Positions 5,847 through 6,694 of a DNA stretch of 6,694 bases are shown here, piece after piece; position 1 is the stretch's first letter, and each line of letters begins with the position of its first letter. The notes under the pieces are model-generated. The model made no database searches. It was not told where the DNA came from and was given only the letters and a program-made list of their open reading frames with translations. The stretch is from Propionibacteriaceae bacterium. GTDB taxonomy: Bacteria; Actinomycetota; Actinomycetes; Propionibacteriales; Propionibacteriaceae. The position numbers and the translations under genes are program-made. The stretch is from the NCBI GenBank assembly GCA_030538175.1, contig JAUNUL010000164.1, positions 1 through 6,694 of the forward strand, given 5' to 3'.

Positions 5847-6694
5847 TCATGGCAGCGTCAGAATCTCCGCACCCTGGGGGGTGATGAGGACCGTGTGCTC
5901 CCACTGGGCCACCCGGGACAGGTCGTTGGTCACGACGGTCCACCCGTCATCCCACAGGTGCCAGTCGATCCCGCCGAGGGTGATCATGGGCTCGATCGTG
6001 AACGTCATGCCGACCTCGATGACGTCGTCGAACTGCTTCGCGTCATAGTGCGGGATCACGAGCCCGGAGTGGAAGGCGGTGTGCACACCATGGCCTGTGT
6101 AGTCCTTCACGACGCCATAGCCGAACCGCTTGCCGTAGGTCTCGATGACCTTGCCGATCACGTTCACCTCGCGGCCGGGCTTGGCCGCACGGATCCCGCG
6201 CATGAGGGCCTCGTGGGTGCGTTCCGACAGCAGACGGGACTCCTCGTCCACGTCGCCGGCGAAGAACGTGGCGCAGTTGTCGCCGTGGACGCCGTCATAG
6301 AAGGCGGTGAGGTCGATCTTGACCATGTCGCCGTCCTCGAGGGGCCGGGCATCGGGGATGCCGTGGCAGATCACCTCGTTGATCGATGTGCAGATCGACT
6401 TCGTGAACCCGCGATAGCCGACCGTGGACGGATAGGCACCCTGATCACAGATGAATTCATGGGCCTTGCGGTCGATTTCGTCGGTGGTCACGCCCGGTTC
6501 GACGAGGCTCCCGGCGTACGCTAAACCCTGCGCGGCGATCCGGCCGGCGATCCGCATCTTCTCGATCGTCTCCGCCGACTGGACGTGCGACCCGTGATAG
6601 GGCCGGGGCGCATCGCGGCCGACATAGTGCGGCCGGGGGATGTGCGAGGGCACGGGGATCGGCGGCGACACGGGATAGGGCTTAACAGGGGTCA
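5847..6694 (-). CDS. map: Type I methionine aminopeptidase, MapB-like, 5' end outside window
   Basis: Removes the initiator methionine from nascent proteins in the cytoplasm using a two-metal centre. Counting from the GTG at 6671, the metal ligands are Asp120 (KIDLT), Asp131 (HGDNCATF), His194 (TGHGV), Glu227 (TIEPM) and Glu258 (QWEHT), with the substrate-binding His103 (CHGIPD). The sequence closely resembles M. tuberculosis MapB, including an N-terminal proline-rich segment with IPRPHYVG, which matches IARPEYVG there and is proposed to contact the ribosome. The frame stays open from 6671 to the window edge, reading TPVKPYP, which continues the proline-rich extension. The GTG at 6671 has no ribosome site, so I infer the true start lies beyond 6694. 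It is the first visible gene of the minus-strand run with the transporter and lipoproteins. Confidence 0.95.
   Translation of the reverse strand, partial: TPVKPYPVSPPIPVPSHIPRPHYVGRDAPRPYHGSHVQSAETIEKMRIAGRIAAQGLAYAGSLVEPGVTTDEIDRKAHEFICDQGAYPSTVGYRGFTKSICTSINEVICHGIPDARPLEDGDMVKIDLTAFYDGVHGDNCATFFAGDVDEESRLLSERTHEALMRGIRAAKPGREVNVIGKVIETYGKRFGYGVVKDYTGHGVHTAFHSGLVIPHYDAKQFDDVIEVGMTFTIEPMITLGGIDWHLWDDGWTVVTNDLSRVAQWEHTVLITPQGAEILTLP

Noticed and set aside
5661..6524. 287-codon open frame on the plus strand across map
   Set aside because: Antisense to a methionine aminopeptidase with all metal ligands; no independent support.

Overview
The window looks like a chromosomal housekeeping stretch from a high-GC actinobacterium. 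The signs are strong G/C bias at third codon positions, a PPOX protein resembling the mycobacterial F420-dependent enzyme Rv1155, a methionine aminopeptidase with the N-terminal proline-rich extension seen in actinobacterial MapB, and a small RNB-type ribonuclease of actinobacterial style. A member of the Propionibacteriales is plausible, but that is a guess. I see no phage, plasmid, CRISPR or intact insertion sequence.

Layout. (1) 1-1754, plus strand: the 3' end of a C4 zinc-ribbon (DUF164-type) protein gene, then 20 nt later an RNB-domain exoribonuclease; probably co-transcribed. (2) 1755-1835: a convergent junction with two short hairpins. (3) 1836-2825: a divergent pair sharing an 81-nt gap, a hemerythrin-domain protein (minus) and an F420-type PPOX oxidoreductase (plus). 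(4) 2826-3056: non-coding DNA holding two imperfect 51-bp tandem units, an inverted repeat and a hairpin. (5) 3057-3405: the RNase P RNA gene rnpB on the minus strand, with a plausible -10 box. (6) 3599-6694: four minus-strand genes in transcription order map (5' end cut by the window edge), an EamA-type transporter, and two paralogous lipoproteins. Gaps are 34 nt, 34 nt and a 1-nt stop/start overlap, so they look like one transcription unit.

The genes do not form one pathway. RNA processing is represented by rnpB and the RNB nuclease, protein maturation by map, and redox or oxygen chemistry by the hemerythrin and PPOX pair. The least understood content is the tandem lipoprotein pair. Each is a secreted, membrane-anchored protein with a Pro/Thr/Ser-rich linker and a shared domain whose internal cysteine and last-residue cysteine are both conserved. 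I recognise no family for them, and they are the best candidates for something undescribed. The 51-bp tandem repeat beside rnpB is the second item worth checking. I found no convincing evidence of a new multi-gene system.
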